Part shown: positions 26,288-36,711 of the stretch, in pieces | Position numbering within the stretch: position 1 is the first letter of the stretch | How the letters are laid out: the number at the start of each line of letters is the position of its first letter | Assembly (NCBI GenBank): GCA_003263845.1 | Contig: JYJN01000029.1 | Coordinates: forward strand, 1-56,960 | Source: Vibrio aestivus | GTDB taxonomy: Bacteria > Pseudomonadota > Gammaproteobacteria > Enterobacterales > Vibrionaceae | Direction of reading: 5' to 3' | Length of the DNA: 56,960 nt | Position numbers and translations under genes: made by a program | The notes under the pieces: model-generated | Told to the model about the DNA's origin: nothing | Database searches by the model: none | The model's input: only the letters and a program-made list of their open reading frames with translations

Positions 26288-26890
26288 ATGCATAAACTGA
26301 TAGAAGCGATCCACACACAGGGTTACTACGTGTGGGATGACTTTATGTCTCCAGAACAAGTCGAATTGCTAAAGGACTGCCTACCAGAGGACTGGAGCAA
26401 AGCGAAAATCGGGCGAACTGAAGATTCTGCTCGGATTGCGGATATCAGAAGTGACAAGATATGTTGGCTCTCCCCAGATTTAGGTACGCCGGTACAGCAG
26501 TTTTTAAGCAAAATGGAAGTAATACGCCAAGCGGTCAATCAGGAGTTCTTTCTGGGACTGTTTGAGTATGAAGCACACTTCGCGAAGTATGAAGTTGGAG
26601 ACTTTTACCAAAAGCATCTGGATTGCTTTAGAGGTAACGAAAATCGTCGTTTGACGACCGTATTCTATATGAATGATGAATGGCAAGAACAAGATGGCGG
26701 TGATCTCGTGGTTTATGATCTCAAAGATAGAGAAATTACCCGAATGAAACCTAAATCAGGCCGCTTGTTTGTATTTTTATCGGAGCAGTTCCCGCATGAA
26801 GTATTGCCGACAAACCGCGAACGTTTTAGTATTGCGGGTTGGTTCAGAACTAATGGTGTGAAGGATAATTTGTTGGATATTGCAAACTAA
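26288..26890 (+). CDS. 2-oxoglutarate/Fe(II)-dependent oxygenase (prolyl 4-hydroxylase-like)
   Basis: 200 aa double-stranded beta-helix dioxygenase. The Fe(II) facial triad is HLD in FYQKHLDCF and the His of EQFPHEVLP, and the 2-oxoglutarate Arg lies in RFSIAGWFRTN. The strand DGGDLVVYDL is also typical. Bacterial members hydroxylate prolyl residues or small molecules; the substrate is unknown here. It stands alone with its own promoter region. Confidence 0.9.
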   Translation: MHKLIEAIHTQGYYVWDDFMSPEQVELLKDCLPEDWSKAKIGRTEDSARIADIRSDKICWLSPDLGTPVQQFLSKMEVIRQAVNQEFFLGLFEYEAHFAKYEVGDFYQKHLDCFRGNENRRLTTVFYMNDEWQEQDGGDLVVYDLKDREITRMKPKSGRLFVFLSEQFPHEVLPTNRERFSIAGWFRTNGVKDNLLDIAN

Positions 26891-27024
26891 AGTCAGCCGT
26901 TCCTAATATCACTTTCGTTATATGGAATAATCGATATTCGAAATCAACACCCAAGTTTCGCTATGCTGCGCGGTTCTAATACAGTGTGAAAAGAGCACGA
27001 ACGATCCTAATTCGGAAAAGAATA

Positions 27025-27717
27025 ATGCGAAGTACAGCTATGGTTATCGCGCTATGTGGCGTGATGTCCTTTGGGGTGGCCGCTGAGGAAAAGCACCACG
27101 AAGATCCAACAAGAATAGTAACGAAAGCAGGGATTGCTTATACCGATTCAGTACGAATTTCAGGCTCGATTGGCCTAGATGAAGCGCGAATGATCAATGC
27201 GCGTACTGATCTTGAAGGAGAAGAGTGGCGAATCGGTGGTTCGTGGCTTTTGCCGATGGGAATACTTAACTTCAACTTTAGCCGCTCCGATTATGACGAC
27301 GGCGCATACAAGAATAACTACAGCATTGGTACTTTTGTTCCTTTAACCTATTTCGGATTTGAGCCAGCAGGTTGGCAGATATTTCCAATGGCTGGATACT
27401 CATATAATGATGGCGAGTTTCTGATGGATCAAAATCATAGCGACGCCGGATTAGAAAGTGATTATGTGCTAATGCCAGCAAGTAGCCATGGTGGTTATTT
27501 AGGTGGCTTTGCGGTCAAACCATTAAGTGACAAGTGGAGCTTGATGGCGTTTGGTGGCGGCTCGATGGGTTCAGATAACTATTCTGGTCACTGGTATGGT
27601 GCAGGTGTTAGCCACAAGCTAACTGATAAACAGTCCTTCAATATCTTTGGGTATGTATCAGACGATAGCTTTGGTGATAACTCAAAAATTGGTGGTTCTT
27701 ATACCTACGAGTTTTAA
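27025..27717 (+). CDS. outer-membrane beta-barrel protein of unknown function
   Basis: The start at ATG 27025 (230 aa, GGAAAAGA upstream) is preferred to the GTG at 26986, because it puts a clean signal peptide at the N-terminus (MVIALCGVMSFGVAAEE). The mature part alternates aromatic and polar residues in strands separated by acidic turns (INARTDLEGEEWRIGGSW, LMAFGGGSMGSDN, GAGVSHKLTDKQSFNIFGY) and ends in a terminal Phe (SYTYEF), the signal for outer-membrane insertion. Such ~230-residue barrels are common in Vibrio; role unknown. Confidence 0.8.
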   Translation: MRSTAMVIALCGVMSFGVAAEEKHHEDPTRIVTKAGIAYTDSVRISGSIGLDEARMINARTDLEGEEWRIGGSWLLPMGILNFNFSRSDYDDGAYKNNYSIGTFVPLTYFGFEPAGWQIFPMAGYSYNDGEFLMDQNHSDAGLESDYVLMPASSHGGYLGGFAVKPLSDKWSLMAFGGGSMGSDNYSGHWYGAGVSHKLTDKQSFNIFGYVSDDSFGDNSKIGGSYTYEF

Positions 27718-27750
27718 GCGCTTTGACGATAATGCAAGACAGACTTTAAA

Positions 27751-27781
27751 GGCTTGGCTAAAACCAAGCCTTCTATTTTTG
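27751..27781 (+). terminator. rho-independent terminator after the beta-barrel gene
   Basis: GGCTTGG (27751-27757) / CCAAGCC (27764-27770) followed by TTCTATTTTT. Confidence 0.85.
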
Positions 27782-27960
27782 CAAAGACAATGATTGGTTA
27801 ATCCTTTTGCACTATGAGGGTTAAAAGTAGAAATAACCCAAAGTTTCCATTCCTAGCCATAATAAAAACATAGAAAAGTTGGTGCTTTTACTGGCTGAAT
27901 ACTCAGTTCGTAACTATAAATTTATTAATAAATAGCTTTATTTTGGATGAGGACTAGGGA

Positions 27961-29828
27961 ATGAAATTCAGCCATAAAATTGTGGCCGCTTCGTCTGTGT
28001 TACTTTTGGCGACCGTCACCCTCCTAACACTTCAGCAATACCACACCGTAAAAAGCGAAATCAAAACGCAAGTCACCTCAAGTGTCACCGAGATTGTAGA
28101 TGGCGTTCGAAATACGACTGCTGCGGAAATTAATGGACGTAAGGCCATTGCAGAGTACGCCACAAGTATGCTTGAAGTGGACTTGTCACCTAACGCGATA
28201 ACCCAAGTACTGACCAGAAAGGTTGTGAAAGACACATTTTTACTTGCCGGGTTAGGATTCGAGAAGGATGGCTCGAATATAAACAATGATCCATCATGGA
28301 ATCCAGGTCCCACTTGGGATCCTAGAGTACGCCCTTGGTACATTGATGCTAAACGATCTGGCAAGCTTGTTATCACAGCGCCTTACGCAGACTCTGCTAC
28401 AGGAGAGATCCTAGTCTCCATCGCTACACCGGTAAGAGATAAAGGGCAGTTTATTGGTGCCATATTCTATGATGTGAGTCTTGCCGCTCTTGCGGAAGTG
28501 GTAAACAAAGTGCAGCTGTTTGACGCCGGTTACGTCTTTATTGTTGCGGGTGATGGGACAACCATCGCGCACCCTAAAACTAACTTAAATGGTAAGCCCA
28601 TGACGGAGTTTTTGGGGAACGCCCCGATTCAAGATACACCACAGCAGGCCATTATTGACGGTAAAGCATACACTTTGGATTTTTCTAAAGTCCCAGGAGA
28701 AGATTGGTACATTGGCGTAGTACTTGATGAGGCAGTAGCATATCAATCCTTGGCGGATTTGCGTAATAGTTCAATGGTCTATACGGTTATTGCTTTAGTG
28801 ATCAGTATCGTGATTTTGTTGGTATTAATTAGAAGCTTAATGAAGCCGTTAGACACCCTAGGAGAAGCCATTCAAGATGTGGCGACAGGGCAAGGCGATC
28901 TTACCAAACGTCTTGATACAGATACCGATAAAGAATTCTCAACATTGGCATCTGGCTTCAATGAATTTACGGGTAAATTGCAGCAGCTAATTACGCAATC
29001 CAAGGCTATTGGTGACGAGATACTACGAGGCTCTGAAATGACTTCTATGGGCCTGCAAGAATCAGCATCAGCAATGCAAGATCAGCTACACGAACTTGAA
29101 CAATTAGCCACGGCGATGCATGAAATGGCAACGACTTCGGGAGATGTGGCTAACAACGCACAAGGCGCTGCAGCGGCAGCTCAGGAAGCTGATGACGCCA
29201 CTATCATTGGCACAGACGTCGTGGGGGAAACAACTTCCGCGATTGATAATCTATCTCAGAAGATAGATGAAGCCGTTGAAGAGGTTAAAGGACTAGAGTC
29301 GGCGACTGATAATATAGAGACTATCTTGAAGGTGATCAATGACATTGCTGATCAAACAAACCTACTGGCTCTGAACGCTGCAATTGAGGCTGCGCGAGCA
29401 GGCGAGTCTGGACGTGGTTTTGCGGTGGTTGCAGATGAAGTTCGTACTTTGGCTCAACGTACCAAGAGTCAACAACAGAAATTCGTAACATGATTGAGCA
29501 GCTGCAAGCGGGTGCAAGTTCGGTATCTAATGCGATGAACAGTAGTAAAACAACGGCAATCAGCGCTGTTGAACGAGCGCAAGAAGCGAACGTTGCGCTC
29601 GAGCGAATTCGCGATGCCATTCAACGTATCAGTGATATGAATATTCAAATTGCGTCGGCAGCGGAAGAACAAAGCTTGGTTGCGGAAGAGATTAATAACA
29701 ACACAGTGAAAATCAAAGACCTGTCTACTCAAGTATCCGACGCAGCGCAAAACGCCAACATAGCAATGCAAGCACAGACCGAGAATATACGTGAGCAGGA
29801 TGCTATCTTGAATAAGTTTACTGTGTAA
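27961..29828 (+). pseudogene. methyl-accepting chemotaxis protein (dCache sensor), frameshifted at 29469-29470
   Basis: Full span encodes ~622 aa: N-terminal membrane segment (1-25), a periplasmic dCache_1 sensor (~35-260, with [17 protein letters not shown] and [16 protein letters not shown] typical of amino- or organic-acid sensors), second membrane segment (~272-295), HAMP domain and the cytoplasmic signalling hairpin with the conserved tip [19 protein letters not shown]. Shortly after that tip the frame derails ([12 protein letters not shown], stop 29493). In the other frame the family continues as [12 protein letters not shown] to 29828. Restoring one T gives [12 protein letters not shown]. 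Probably an intact receptor in the organism. Ligand unknown. Confidence 0.9.
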
Positions 29829-29880
29829 TCAGGTGAATTAGGTTCTATTGAGTGGGTAAGTAGAGATAGATGAAATACGA

Positions 29881-29916
29881 TAAGGCCTAGTCGATAAATG
29901 ACTAGGCCTTAGTTTT
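29881..29916. terminator. bidirectional terminator between the chemoreceptor and transketolase genes
   Basis: Perfect 12-bp stem TAAGGCCTAGTC (29881-29892) / GACTAGGCCTTA (29900-29911) with a 7-nt loop and GTTTTG after it. Confidence 0.85.
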
Positions 29917-29946
29917 GATATGCGATAAATTTAGGAGTTCAGGCGA

Positions 29947-31953
29947 TTAAGCAAGAAGCTCTTTCGCTGTGTTTACTACGTTTTCAGTGGTGAAACCGAA
30001 CATCTTGAATAGCTCACCTGCAGGCGCAGACTCACCGAATGTTGTCATGCCGATGATACGACCGTCGAAACCAACGTACTTGTACCAGAAGTCAGCAATG
30101 CCAGCTTCTACAGCGATACGTGCAGTCACATCTGATGGAAGTACAGATTCACGGTACTCCGCGTCTTGTTTGTCGAATGCGTCTGTAGCAGGCATCGATA
30201 CTACGCGTACTTTCTTACCTTCAGCCGTAAGTTCTACAGCAGCGTTTACCGCTAGCTCAACTTCAGACCCTGTTGCGATAAGGATTAGCTCTGGCTTGCC
30301 TTCGCAATCTTTCAGGATGTAACCACCCTTTGCGATGTTAGCTACTTGCTCTTCGCTACGCTCTTGCTGTGCAAGGTTTTGACGAGAGAAGATTAGAGAC
30401 GTTGGCCCGTCTTTACGTTCGATAGCCAGTTTCCAAGCCACTGCAGATTCAACTTGGTCACATGGACGCCATGTGCTCATGTTTGGTGTTAGACGTAGCG
30501 ACGCCATTTGCTCAACTGGTTGGTGAGTTGGGCCATCTTCGCCAAGACCGATAGAGTCGTGCGTGTAAACTTGGATGTTCTGAACTTTCATCAGAGCCGC
30601 CATACGCATTGCGTTACGTGCGTATTCCATGAACATTAGGAACGTTGCACCGTATGGTACGAAACCACCGTGCAGAGCGATACCGTTCATGATAGCCGTC
30701 ATACCGAATTCACGTACACCGTAGTGGATGTAGTTACCTGCTGGATCTTCAGCAGATACTGACTTAGAGCCAGACCACATGGTTAGGTTAGAAGGTGCAA
30801 GGTCCGCAGAGCCGCCTAGGAATTCTGGTAGCATAGCACCGAACGCTTCTAGAGCGTTTTGAGACGCTTTACGCGATGCAATGTTTGCAGGATTTGCTTG
30901 AAGATCAGCAATGATTTGATTTGCTTTCTCTTCCCATTGTGCAGGTAGCTCGCCGTTTACTCGTCTCTTAAATTCAGCCGCCAGCTCGGGGTATGCTGCT
31001 TCATAAGCAGAAAGTTTCTCGTTCCACGCTGCTTCCTTAGCTGCGCCTGCTTCTTTCGCATCCCACTCTGCGTAGATTTCCGACGGAATTTCAAAAGGAC
31101 CGTGCTCCCAACCTAATTCTTTACGTGTTGCTGCAATTTCTTCAGCGCCTAATGGTGCACCGTGACAGTCGTGTGAACCAGATTTGTTTGGAGAACCAAA
31201 ACCGATGATAGTCTTAGTACAGATTAGAGTAGGGCGCGGGTCTACTTTCGCTGCTTCAATCGCTGCGTTGATTGCTTCAGCGTTGTGACCGTCTACTGCC
31301 GGGATAACATGCCAGCCGTATGCTTCAAAACGTTTTGGCGTATCGTCAGAGAACCAACCTTCCACTTCACCATCGATAGAGATGCCGTTGTCATCCCAGA
31401 AAGCGATAAGCTTACCAAGACCTAGCGTACCTGCTAGAGAACATGCTTCGTGAGAGATACCTTCCATTAGACAGCCGTCACCCATGAATGCATAAGTGAA
31501 GTGGTCAACGATGTCATGGCCTTCTTTGTTGAACTGTGCTGCTAGAGTTTTCTCAGCAAGCGCCATACCCACGGCGTTCGTTATACCTTGACCTAGTGGG
31601 CCAGTGGTTGTTTCGATACCCGGTGCGTAACCGTACTCTGGGTGACCTGGAGTCTTAGAGTGCAGTTGACGGAAGTTCTTAAGATCTTCGATTGATAGCT
31701 CGTAGCCTGCTAGGTGAAGCAGAGAGTAAATCAGCATAGAGCCGTGGCCGTTTGAAAGCACGAAACGGTCGCGGTCAGCCCACTCTGGGTTTGACGGGTT
31801 GTGGTTTAGGTGATCACGCCAAAGAACTTCAGCGATGTCAGCCATACCCATAGGTGCGCCTGGGTGGCCAGAGTTTGCTTGTTGTACGCCATCCATGCTT
31901 AGAGCACGAATAGCATTAGCTAGCTGTTTTTTAGATAAAGAAGAACGATCCAT
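29947..31953 (-). CDS. tkt: transketolase
   Basis: 668 aa, full length. Thiamine-diphosphate site: [13 protein letters not shown] then DDNGISIDG. The N-terminal block [19 protein letters not shown], the catalytic Glu region [20 protein letters not shown] and the C-terminal [14 protein letters not shown] are all family-typical. It transfers two-carbon ketol units in the non-oxidative pentose phosphate pathway. Downstream of transaldolase on the same strand with an 81-nt gap that holds a hairpin. Codon use is that of a highly expressed gene. Confidence 0.97.
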   Translation of the reverse strand: MDRSSLSKKQLANAIRALSMDGVQQANSGHPGAPMGMADIAEVLWRDHLNHNPSNPEWADRDRFVLSNGHGSMLIYSLLHLAGYELSIEDLKNFRQLHSKTPGHPEYGYAPGIETTTGPLGQGITNAVGMALAEKTLAAQFNKEGHDIVDHFTYAFMGDGCLMEGISHEACSLAGTLGLGKLIAFWDDNGISIDGEVEGWFSDDTPKRFEAYGWHVIPAVDGHNAEAINAAIEAAKVDPRPTLICTKTIIGFGSPNKSGSHDCHGAPLGAEEIAATRKELGWEHGPFEIPSEIYAEWDAKEAGAAKEAAWNEKLSAYEAAYPELAAEFKRRVNGELPAQWEEKANQIIADLQANPANIASRKASQNALEAFGAMLPEFLGGSADLAPSNLTMWSGSKSVSAEDPAGNYIHYGVREFGMTAIMNGIALHGGFVPYGATFLMFMEYARNAMRMAALMKVQNIQVYTHDSIGLGEDGPTHQPVEQMASLRLTPNMSTWRPCDQVESAVAWKLAIERKDGPTSLIFSRQNLAQQERSEEQVANIAKGGYILKDCEGKPELILIATGSEVELAVNAAVELTAEGKKVRVVSMPATDAFDKQDAEYRESVLPSDVTARIAVEAGIADFWYKYVGFDGRIIGMTTFGESAPAGELFKMFGFTTENVVNTAKELLA

Positions 31954-31993
31954 AATTACTACCAGTGTTTAAAAATATAGGAATAGGAAATTG

Positions 31994-32019
31994 AAAGGGG
32001 AACGCAAACGTTCCCCTTT
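31994..32019. terminator. hairpin between transaldolase and transketolase genes
   Basis: AAAGGGGAACG (31994-32004) pairs with CGTTCCCCTTT (32009-32019). On the coding (minus) strand the following T run is short, so it probably attenuates or stabilises the mRNA rather than ending it completely. On the plus strand it has six T's. Confidence 0.6.
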
Positions 32020-32034
32020 TTTGATTCTGTGTGA

Positions 32035-32985
32035 TTACAGCTTAGCTGCGATCATGTCTTCTAGTTTGCCTTGGTCAACTGCGAAGTTGCGGATACCTTC
32101 TGCAACTTTCTCAACTGCCATCGCGTCTAGGTTGTGCTCCCATAGGAACTCAGCGTGAGTCATTGCAGAAGGGCGCTCTTTAGAGCCTTTAGAGTCAACA
32201 AGTTTCTCTACTACTTCACCTTCAGCTGCTTCTAGTTCAGCGAGAAGAGCAGGAGCGATAGTTAGACGGTCACAACCAGCAAGTTCAAGGATCTCGCCGA
32301 TGTTACGGAAGCTTGCGCCCATAACAACCGTGTTGTAGCCGTAGTCTTTGTAGTAATTGTAGATGTCAGTTACAGAGATTACGCCTGGATCTTCTGAAGC
32401 TTCGAAGTCGCGACCTTCTTTCGCTTTGTACCAGTCCATGATACGACCAACGAATGGAGAGATTAGGAATACGCCAGCTTCAGCACATGCACGAGCTTGA
32501 GCAAAAGAAAATAGAAGCGTTAGGTTACAGTTGATGCCTTCTTTTTCTAGGATTTCTGCAGCGCGGATACCTTCCCAAGTAGAAGCCAGCTTGATTAGGA
32601 TACGGTCGTTAGTGATACCCGCATCATTGTACATTTTTACTAGCTGACGAGCTTTAGCAACGCTACCTTCTGTGTCGTAAGAAAGACGAGCATCAACTTC
32701 TGTTGAGATACGACCAGGAATTGTTTTCAGGATTTCTTTACCAATGTTCACTGCAAGCATGTCACAAGTGTCTTGAACTTGTTGAGCTTTGTCGCTGCTT
32801 TGCGCCTTAGCGTATTCAATTGAAGCGTCGATAAGAGGTGCGTACTCAGCAATTTGAGCCGCTTTTAGAATTAGAGATGGGTTAGTTGTTGCGTCTTCTG
32901 GTTGGTATTTTTTAATTGCTTCGATTTCACCAGTGTCTGCTACCACAGTTGTTAGTTTACGTAGCTGCTCTAACTTGTTGCTCAT
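32035..32985 (-). CDS. tal: transaldolase
   Basis: 316 aa starting at ATG 32985, which has AGGA at proper distance; the ATG three codons earlier (32994) is too close to that AGGA. The catalytic Lys is in [29 protein letters not shown] and [15 protein letters not shown] (phosphate site) confirm the class I aldolase fold. It moves dihydroxyacetone units between sedoheptulose-7-P and glyceraldehyde-3-P. Forms a pentose-phosphate pair with tkt and is divergent from a SorC-type regulator that may control it. Confidence 0.97.
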   Translation of the reverse strand: MSNKLEQLRKLTTVVADTGEIEAIKKYQPEDATTNPSLILKAAQIAEYAPLIDASIEYAKAQSSDKAQQVQDTCDMLAVNIGKEILKTIPGRISTEVDARLSYDTEGSVAKARQLVKMYNDAGITNDRILIKLASTWEGIRAAEILEKEGINCNLTLLFSFAQARACAEAGVFLISPFVGRIMDWYKAKEGRDFEASEDPGVISVTDIYNYYKDYGYNTVVMGASFRNIGEILELAGCDRLTIAPALLAELEAAEGEVVEKLVDSKGSKERPSAMTHAEFLWEHNLDAMAVEKVAEGIRNFAVDQGKLEDMIAAKL

Positions 32986-33441
32986 TTCGATCATCCTATT
33001 TCTTGGGCAAGGCCGAGTTTCTTTAAGCTCGACTCATACATTTGCAAGTTGTGCTGCCAGTTGTTTTGCTGGGATATAGTACAAATACAACTGGCTGCAC
33101 GAATTAATTTTTGCAGCAGAACAATTGTTATGAACATTTGCTCGTCTGCTGAGTAAATGATGTATCCATATTTAACTTATCTAGATTTAAAGTCAATTAC
33201 TACGGTAAGGGATTAGTGACTTTTGCCTGACTTTTTTTGATTTAACTTTCTTGATTGCGCGAATTAAACGTTTGCCTTATGAAATAGGCGCTAGAGGCAC
33301 GAAAAATGCCCATTTCATGGCTGTGAGAATTTGTCATTCTTGTGAGCAAATGTTGCCTTTGGGTATGGGGGTAACATATGCTAGGTCAATGAGCAGATGA
33401 TCTGCTTGAGTTAGACTGCAGGAAAATTATTAGAGGTATTT
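32986..33441. promoter_or_regulatory. divergent regulatory region between tal and the SorC-type regulator
   Basis: 456 bp. AACATTTGCTC at 33133-33143 recurs as its exact reverse complement GAGCAAATGTT at 33344-33354. A palindrome GAGCAGAT-G-ATCTGCTT at 33391-33407 shares the GAGCA half. These are candidate operators for the SorC-type protein. A TGTGA at 33322 hints at CRP but lacks a good second half. Confidence 0.55.
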
Positions 33442-34422
33442 ATGACTCAATCTACTCATGACCTTCCCGATGACAATACCGATCTATTGACTGAGATCGC
33501 CGTCGCTTATTATCAAGATGGCGCGACACAAGAAGAGATCTCAAAAAAGTTTTCGGTATCACGTGCAAAAATTGGTCGAATGCTTAAGCAAGCTCGCGAT
33601 GAAGGCATTGTAGAGATCACCGTAAAATACCATCCTGTTTTTAGTGCGAAGATCGAGCAACGGCTCATTGAACGGTTTGGGGTAAAACGAGCGCTAGTGG
33701 CGCTAGACCAACCCAATGAAGAACAGCAACGTTTGCAAGTCGCTGGTTTGGTGGCCAAGTATATGTCTAACAGCTTACAAAACGGCACGGTTGTAACGGT
33801 AGGGCAAGGGCGCAATGTGTCGGCAGTTGCGCACCATACAGGGGTTATCACTCAAAGAGACTGTAAGTTTGTTTGCGGTATTGGAGGTATTCACCCAAGA
33901 GGCGGGATGTTTAACGCTGACCATATTTGTCGCCAGTTTGCCAAAGTATATGGTGGTAGCTCCGAAACTCTCTATGCCCCAGCCTATGCTGAAAACCGCG
34001 AACAAAAGCTAGCATTCATGCAAAACGGGACCGTCAAACAAACTCTCGATTTGGCTCGTAAAGCGGACGTTGCTTTAGTGGGGATCGGGGATATGAGCGA
34101 GAACAGCTACATGGTCGATTTAGGCTGGTTTACTCCGGATGAAGTGGTGCAAGCGAGACTGCATCAAGGTGTTGTTGGTGACTTCGCTGGGTATGATTTC
34201 TTCGACATTCAAGGCAACGCTGCGGAAACGGTAATGAGTGATCGTGTTATCGGGTTAGGTATTGAAGAATATCGCCCAATCGCTGAAGTGATTGCGATAG
34301 CGGCGGAAAACAGTAAACCGTTGGCACTCCTTGGTGCTTTGCGAACGGGCGTGGTGGATGTAATTGCAACGAGTGTAAGTAACGCGCTTACTGTGCTCAA
34401 CCTTGATGAGAAAATGAAGTAG
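33442..34422 (+). CDS. SorC family (DeoR/SorC) sugar-responsive transcriptional regulator
   Basis: 326 aa. N-terminal helix-turn-helix at ~14-55 (EIAVAYYQDGATQEEISKKFSVSRAKIGRML) and the SorC/CggR sugar-phosphate-binding domain (VVTVGQGRNVSAVAHH, FVCGIGGIHPRGG, VALVGIGDMSENS, LALLGALRTGVVDVI). It lies divergent to tal with repeated sites in between. Control of the tal-tkt genes by a phosphorylated pentose or hexose is a reasonable inference, not shown by the sequence. RBS AGAGG upstream. Confidence 0.9.
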   Translation: MTQSTHDLPDDNTDLLTEIAVAYYQDGATQEEISKKFSVSRAKIGRMLKQARDEGIVEITVKYHPVFSAKIEQRLIERFGVKRALVALDQPNEEQQRLQVAGLVAKYMSNSLQNGTVVTVGQGRNVSAVAHHTGVITQRDCKFVCGIGGIHPRGGMFNADHICRQFAKVYGGSSETLYAPAYAENREQKLAFMQNGTVKQTLDLARKADVALVGIGDMSENSYMVDLGWFTPDEVVQARLHQGVVGDFAGYDFFDIQGNAAETVMSDRVIGLGIEEYRPIAEVIAIAAENSKPLALLGALRTGVVDVIATSVSNALTVLNLDEKMK

Positions 34423-34467
34423 CAATCTGATCAGTTCAAATTCAATATGAGCATGAGCTGAAAAAGG

Positions 34468-34495
34468 AAAACCGGCAGATCAGTCTGCCGGTTTT
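34468..34495. terminator. bidirectional terminator between sorC-type gene and lipocalin-like gene
   Basis: Perfect 12-bp stem AAAACCGGCAGA (34468-34479) / TCTGCCGGTTTT (34484-34495), loop TCAG. It lies inside the nominal C-terminus of the minus-strand frame, which supports an earlier true stop at 34515. Confidence 0.88.
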
Positions 34496-34514
34496 AATCT
34501 GTATGTTTGTGGCG

Positions 34515-34939
34515 TTAAGCAGGACCTTTCGGTACACCTCTTTTACATAACCGTCTTGATCGGCAAACCCCAAGTCTTTTAGTGGGTAGACACCTTCTTG
34601 AACTAACTCGTCTTCAGTCAGAGTAAGGGTAAAGGTGATCGATTTGCCTTCGTAATTGGGATAGGAACAGTAGACGACGCTTTCAGTGTATTGATCGCCA
34701 ATCAATTGATAGGTACCGCCTCCAGTGTCCAATGTTTTACTTGCAGCAAGTCGCTCTTCGTCGGTCACCTCAGCGCTAAAAATGGCTCGGTTGACGGTTT
34801 TGGAATAGAAACTGAAGTGCGTTGGCGTAAAGAGCTTAATCATGGTACGAGTTGCATCAAAGGTTTGGTTTGTTTCTCCTCCAATGGTCATATAGGCGTC
34901 GATTAACTGCCATTCACCTAGCAAATGTTCATCGTTCAT
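34515..34939 (-). CDS. lipocalin-like small protein, true end probably at 34515
   Basis: From ATG 34939 (MNDEHLLGEWQLIDAY, GGGATA upstream) the protein is a short beta-rich lipocalin-like domain: GEWQL opening, FTPTHFSFYSK, GGGTYQLIGDQYTESVVY, and KSITFTLTLTEDELVQEG. About 140 aa, cytoplasmic (no signal peptide). The uninterrupted frame runs on to 34442 through a terminator hairpin and ends in an unlikely Ser/Phe-rich tail. One lost A at 34527-34530 (CGAAAAGGT to CGAAAGGT) gives instead EVYRKGPA and a stop at 34515. Function unknown. Confidence 0.7.
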
Positions 34940-34960
34940 TTTACGTATCCCTTTTGGCAA

Positions 34961-35356
34961 TGATTTGATCTTATTAACAGCGCGTTCAAGTTATAGATGG
35001 AGTAACGAATTTCGAGTTTCGTGTTTTTTAACAAATATTCTTCCCTAAGGTATCGATGTTAACTCAGGTAAGCATAGTCTTGGATTTGTTACATAAGCAC
35101 TTTGAATGAGATCTCAATTATTAACCTTTATGGAGGCTATCACTCTTCACACAGACAGATTTACAAGGATTGGAAAATCGTAGTTTAAGGGTTGATTACC
35201 AACTAAAGTGCTAGTTATATACTTGATTTATCGTTAGTTTTGTAATTTATTGCAACGACGATTATGTTTGTATGAACTGACTCGAAACGCGATTTTGTTT
35301 GGCCGCCGAAATAATCCATGTCTACTAATTTGTTAGTAACTATCATGGAGGTCATA
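34961..35356. other. intergenic region upstream of the chitinase gene
   Basis: About 400 bp, very AT-rich, with the divergent promoters of the lipocalin-like gene and the chitinase. No clear palindrome or RNA element seen. Ends in GGAGG at 35347-35351. Confidence 0.4.
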
Positions 35357-36652
35357 ATGAAAAAGACACTAACTACCTTAGCCCTTTCTGTTGCTGCTAC
35401 GCTATCTGCCCCTACACACGCGAATGTTGTTGCTGGCTACTTTGCTGATTGGCAATACGAGAACGAAGCTAATCCATACACGGTGAAAGATATTCCGGCT
35501 GAGAACCTTACCCACATTATCTATGCATTCTTGAGTATGTGTGGTCCTCACACTGGCGCAAGCGAAGCGGTACAAGCTATGGTTGCTGAACAGTGTGAAG
35601 GCAAAGACCCGTTTACCGCGATCTTGGTTGATGCCAAATCAGCTCTAGAAGTGGACTTTGGTGAAGTGAAAGTGGATGTGCCTTACAAGGGACATTTTGC
35701 GCAGTTGGTTCAACTTAAATCAGACCATCCAGATATCAAGATTTTACCTTCTTTCGGTGGCTGGACCATGTCGGAGCCCTTCCATGCTATGGCTAAAGAT
35801 CCAGAAGCCATCAAACATTTTTCTAAAACAGCGACCGAATTAATTGCTAAGTACGATTTTTTTGATGGCATTGACCTAGACTGGGAATACCCAGGCGGTG
35901 GCGGTTTAACAACGTCGCCATGGAACCCAGACACTAAACTGTCTGACGATCAAAAAGCTGAAGAGCGTGATGCCTTCACGTTCTTAGTGAAGACTCTGCG
36001 CAGTGATCTCGACACCCTCGGCAAGAAAACCAGCCGTGAGTATGAGCTTTCGACTGCTGTGGGTGTTGCTGCTAAGGCGGCTCAAATTGACTGGAAAGCA
36101 GCCAGCCCTTACTTAACCAATATGTTTGCCATGACATATGATTATTTAGGAGGTTGGGGCCAACAAACAGGCCACATGACTAACCTACACGCAACAGATG
36201 GTAGCTGGTGGGGCATGGGAAGCGATGTGTTTATTAATCAAATGATTGAGCATGGTATTCCAAGCGAGAAACTGGTACTAGGTACGGCGTTCTATGGCCG
36301 TGGCTGGCAGGGCACTAAAGATTTCGATGGAGAAAACGTTAAAGGCGACTTGGTTTCAGAGCAAGGCGCTCAGTTTGGTACCGGTGAGAATGGTTACTTC
36401 ATGTTTTGGGACCTTGTAAAAAATTACGGCGATAAGCAAGGTTATGAGTACAAATATGACGAGCAAGCGCAAGCTCCATATTTGTGGAACCCAGAGAAGA
36501 AAGTCTTTATTTCATTTGAAGATCAACGCTCCATCAAAGCGAAAGCTCAATGGGCAAAATCTGCCAAGCTAGGCGGCATCTTCACCTGGGAACTGTCGGG
36601 AGATCCGACGGGTGAACTGGTAGAAGTGATGAACAAAGAAATGAACAAGTAA
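35357..36652 (+). CDS. secreted GH18 chitinase
   Basis: ATG 35357 follows GGAGG at a proper distance, giving 431 aa (the upstream ATG at 35318 has no RBS). Signal peptide 1-22 (cleavage after THA). The rest is a single glycoside hydrolase family 18 barrel: VAGYFADWQYENE at the first strand, SFGGWTMSEPF at the third, and the catalytic FDGIDLDWEYP with Asp173, Asp175 and acid Glu177, then MTYDYLGGW and GIFTWELSGDP. No chitin-binding module is attached. It cleaves beta-1,4 GlcNAc polymers outside the cell. Monocistronic with its own terminator. Confidence 0.95.
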   Translation: MKKTLTTLALSVAATLSAPTHANVVAGYFADWQYENEANPYTVKDIPAENLTHIIYAFLSMCGPHTGASEAVQAMVAEQCEGKDPFTAILVDAKSALEVDFGEVKVDVPYKGHFAQLVQLKSDHPDIKILPSFGGWTMSEPFHAMAKDPEAIKHFSKTATELIAKYDFFDGIDLDWEYPGGGGLTTSPWNPDTKLSDDQKAEERDAFTFLVKTLRSDLDTLGKKTSREYELSTAVGVAAKAAQIDWKAASPYLTNMFAMTYDYLGGWGQQTGHMTNLHATDGSWWGMGSDVFINQMIEHGIPSEKLVLGTAFYGRGWQGTKDFDGENVKGDLVSEQGAQFGTGENGYFMFWDLVKNYGDKQGYEYKYDEQAQAPYLWNPEKKVFISFEDQRSIKAKAQWAKSAKLGGIFTWELSGDPTGELVEVMNKEMNK

Positions 36653-36669
36653 GCACGGCTTGATATTAG

Positions 36670-36696
36670 AAAGAGGTCTTTATGACCTCTTTTTTA
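36670..36696. terminator. terminator between chitinase and sulfurtransferase genes
   Basis: AAAGAGGTC (36670-36678) / GACCTCTTT (36684-36692) with a T run on the plus strand and A's before it, usable by both convergent genes. Confidence 0.85.
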
Positions 36697-36711
36697 ATGG
36701 AATCAGCTTAT

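Noticed and set aside
33322..33341. Possible CRP site between tal and sorC-type gene
   Set aside because: TGTGA is present but the second half-site does not match TCACA at the required spacing.
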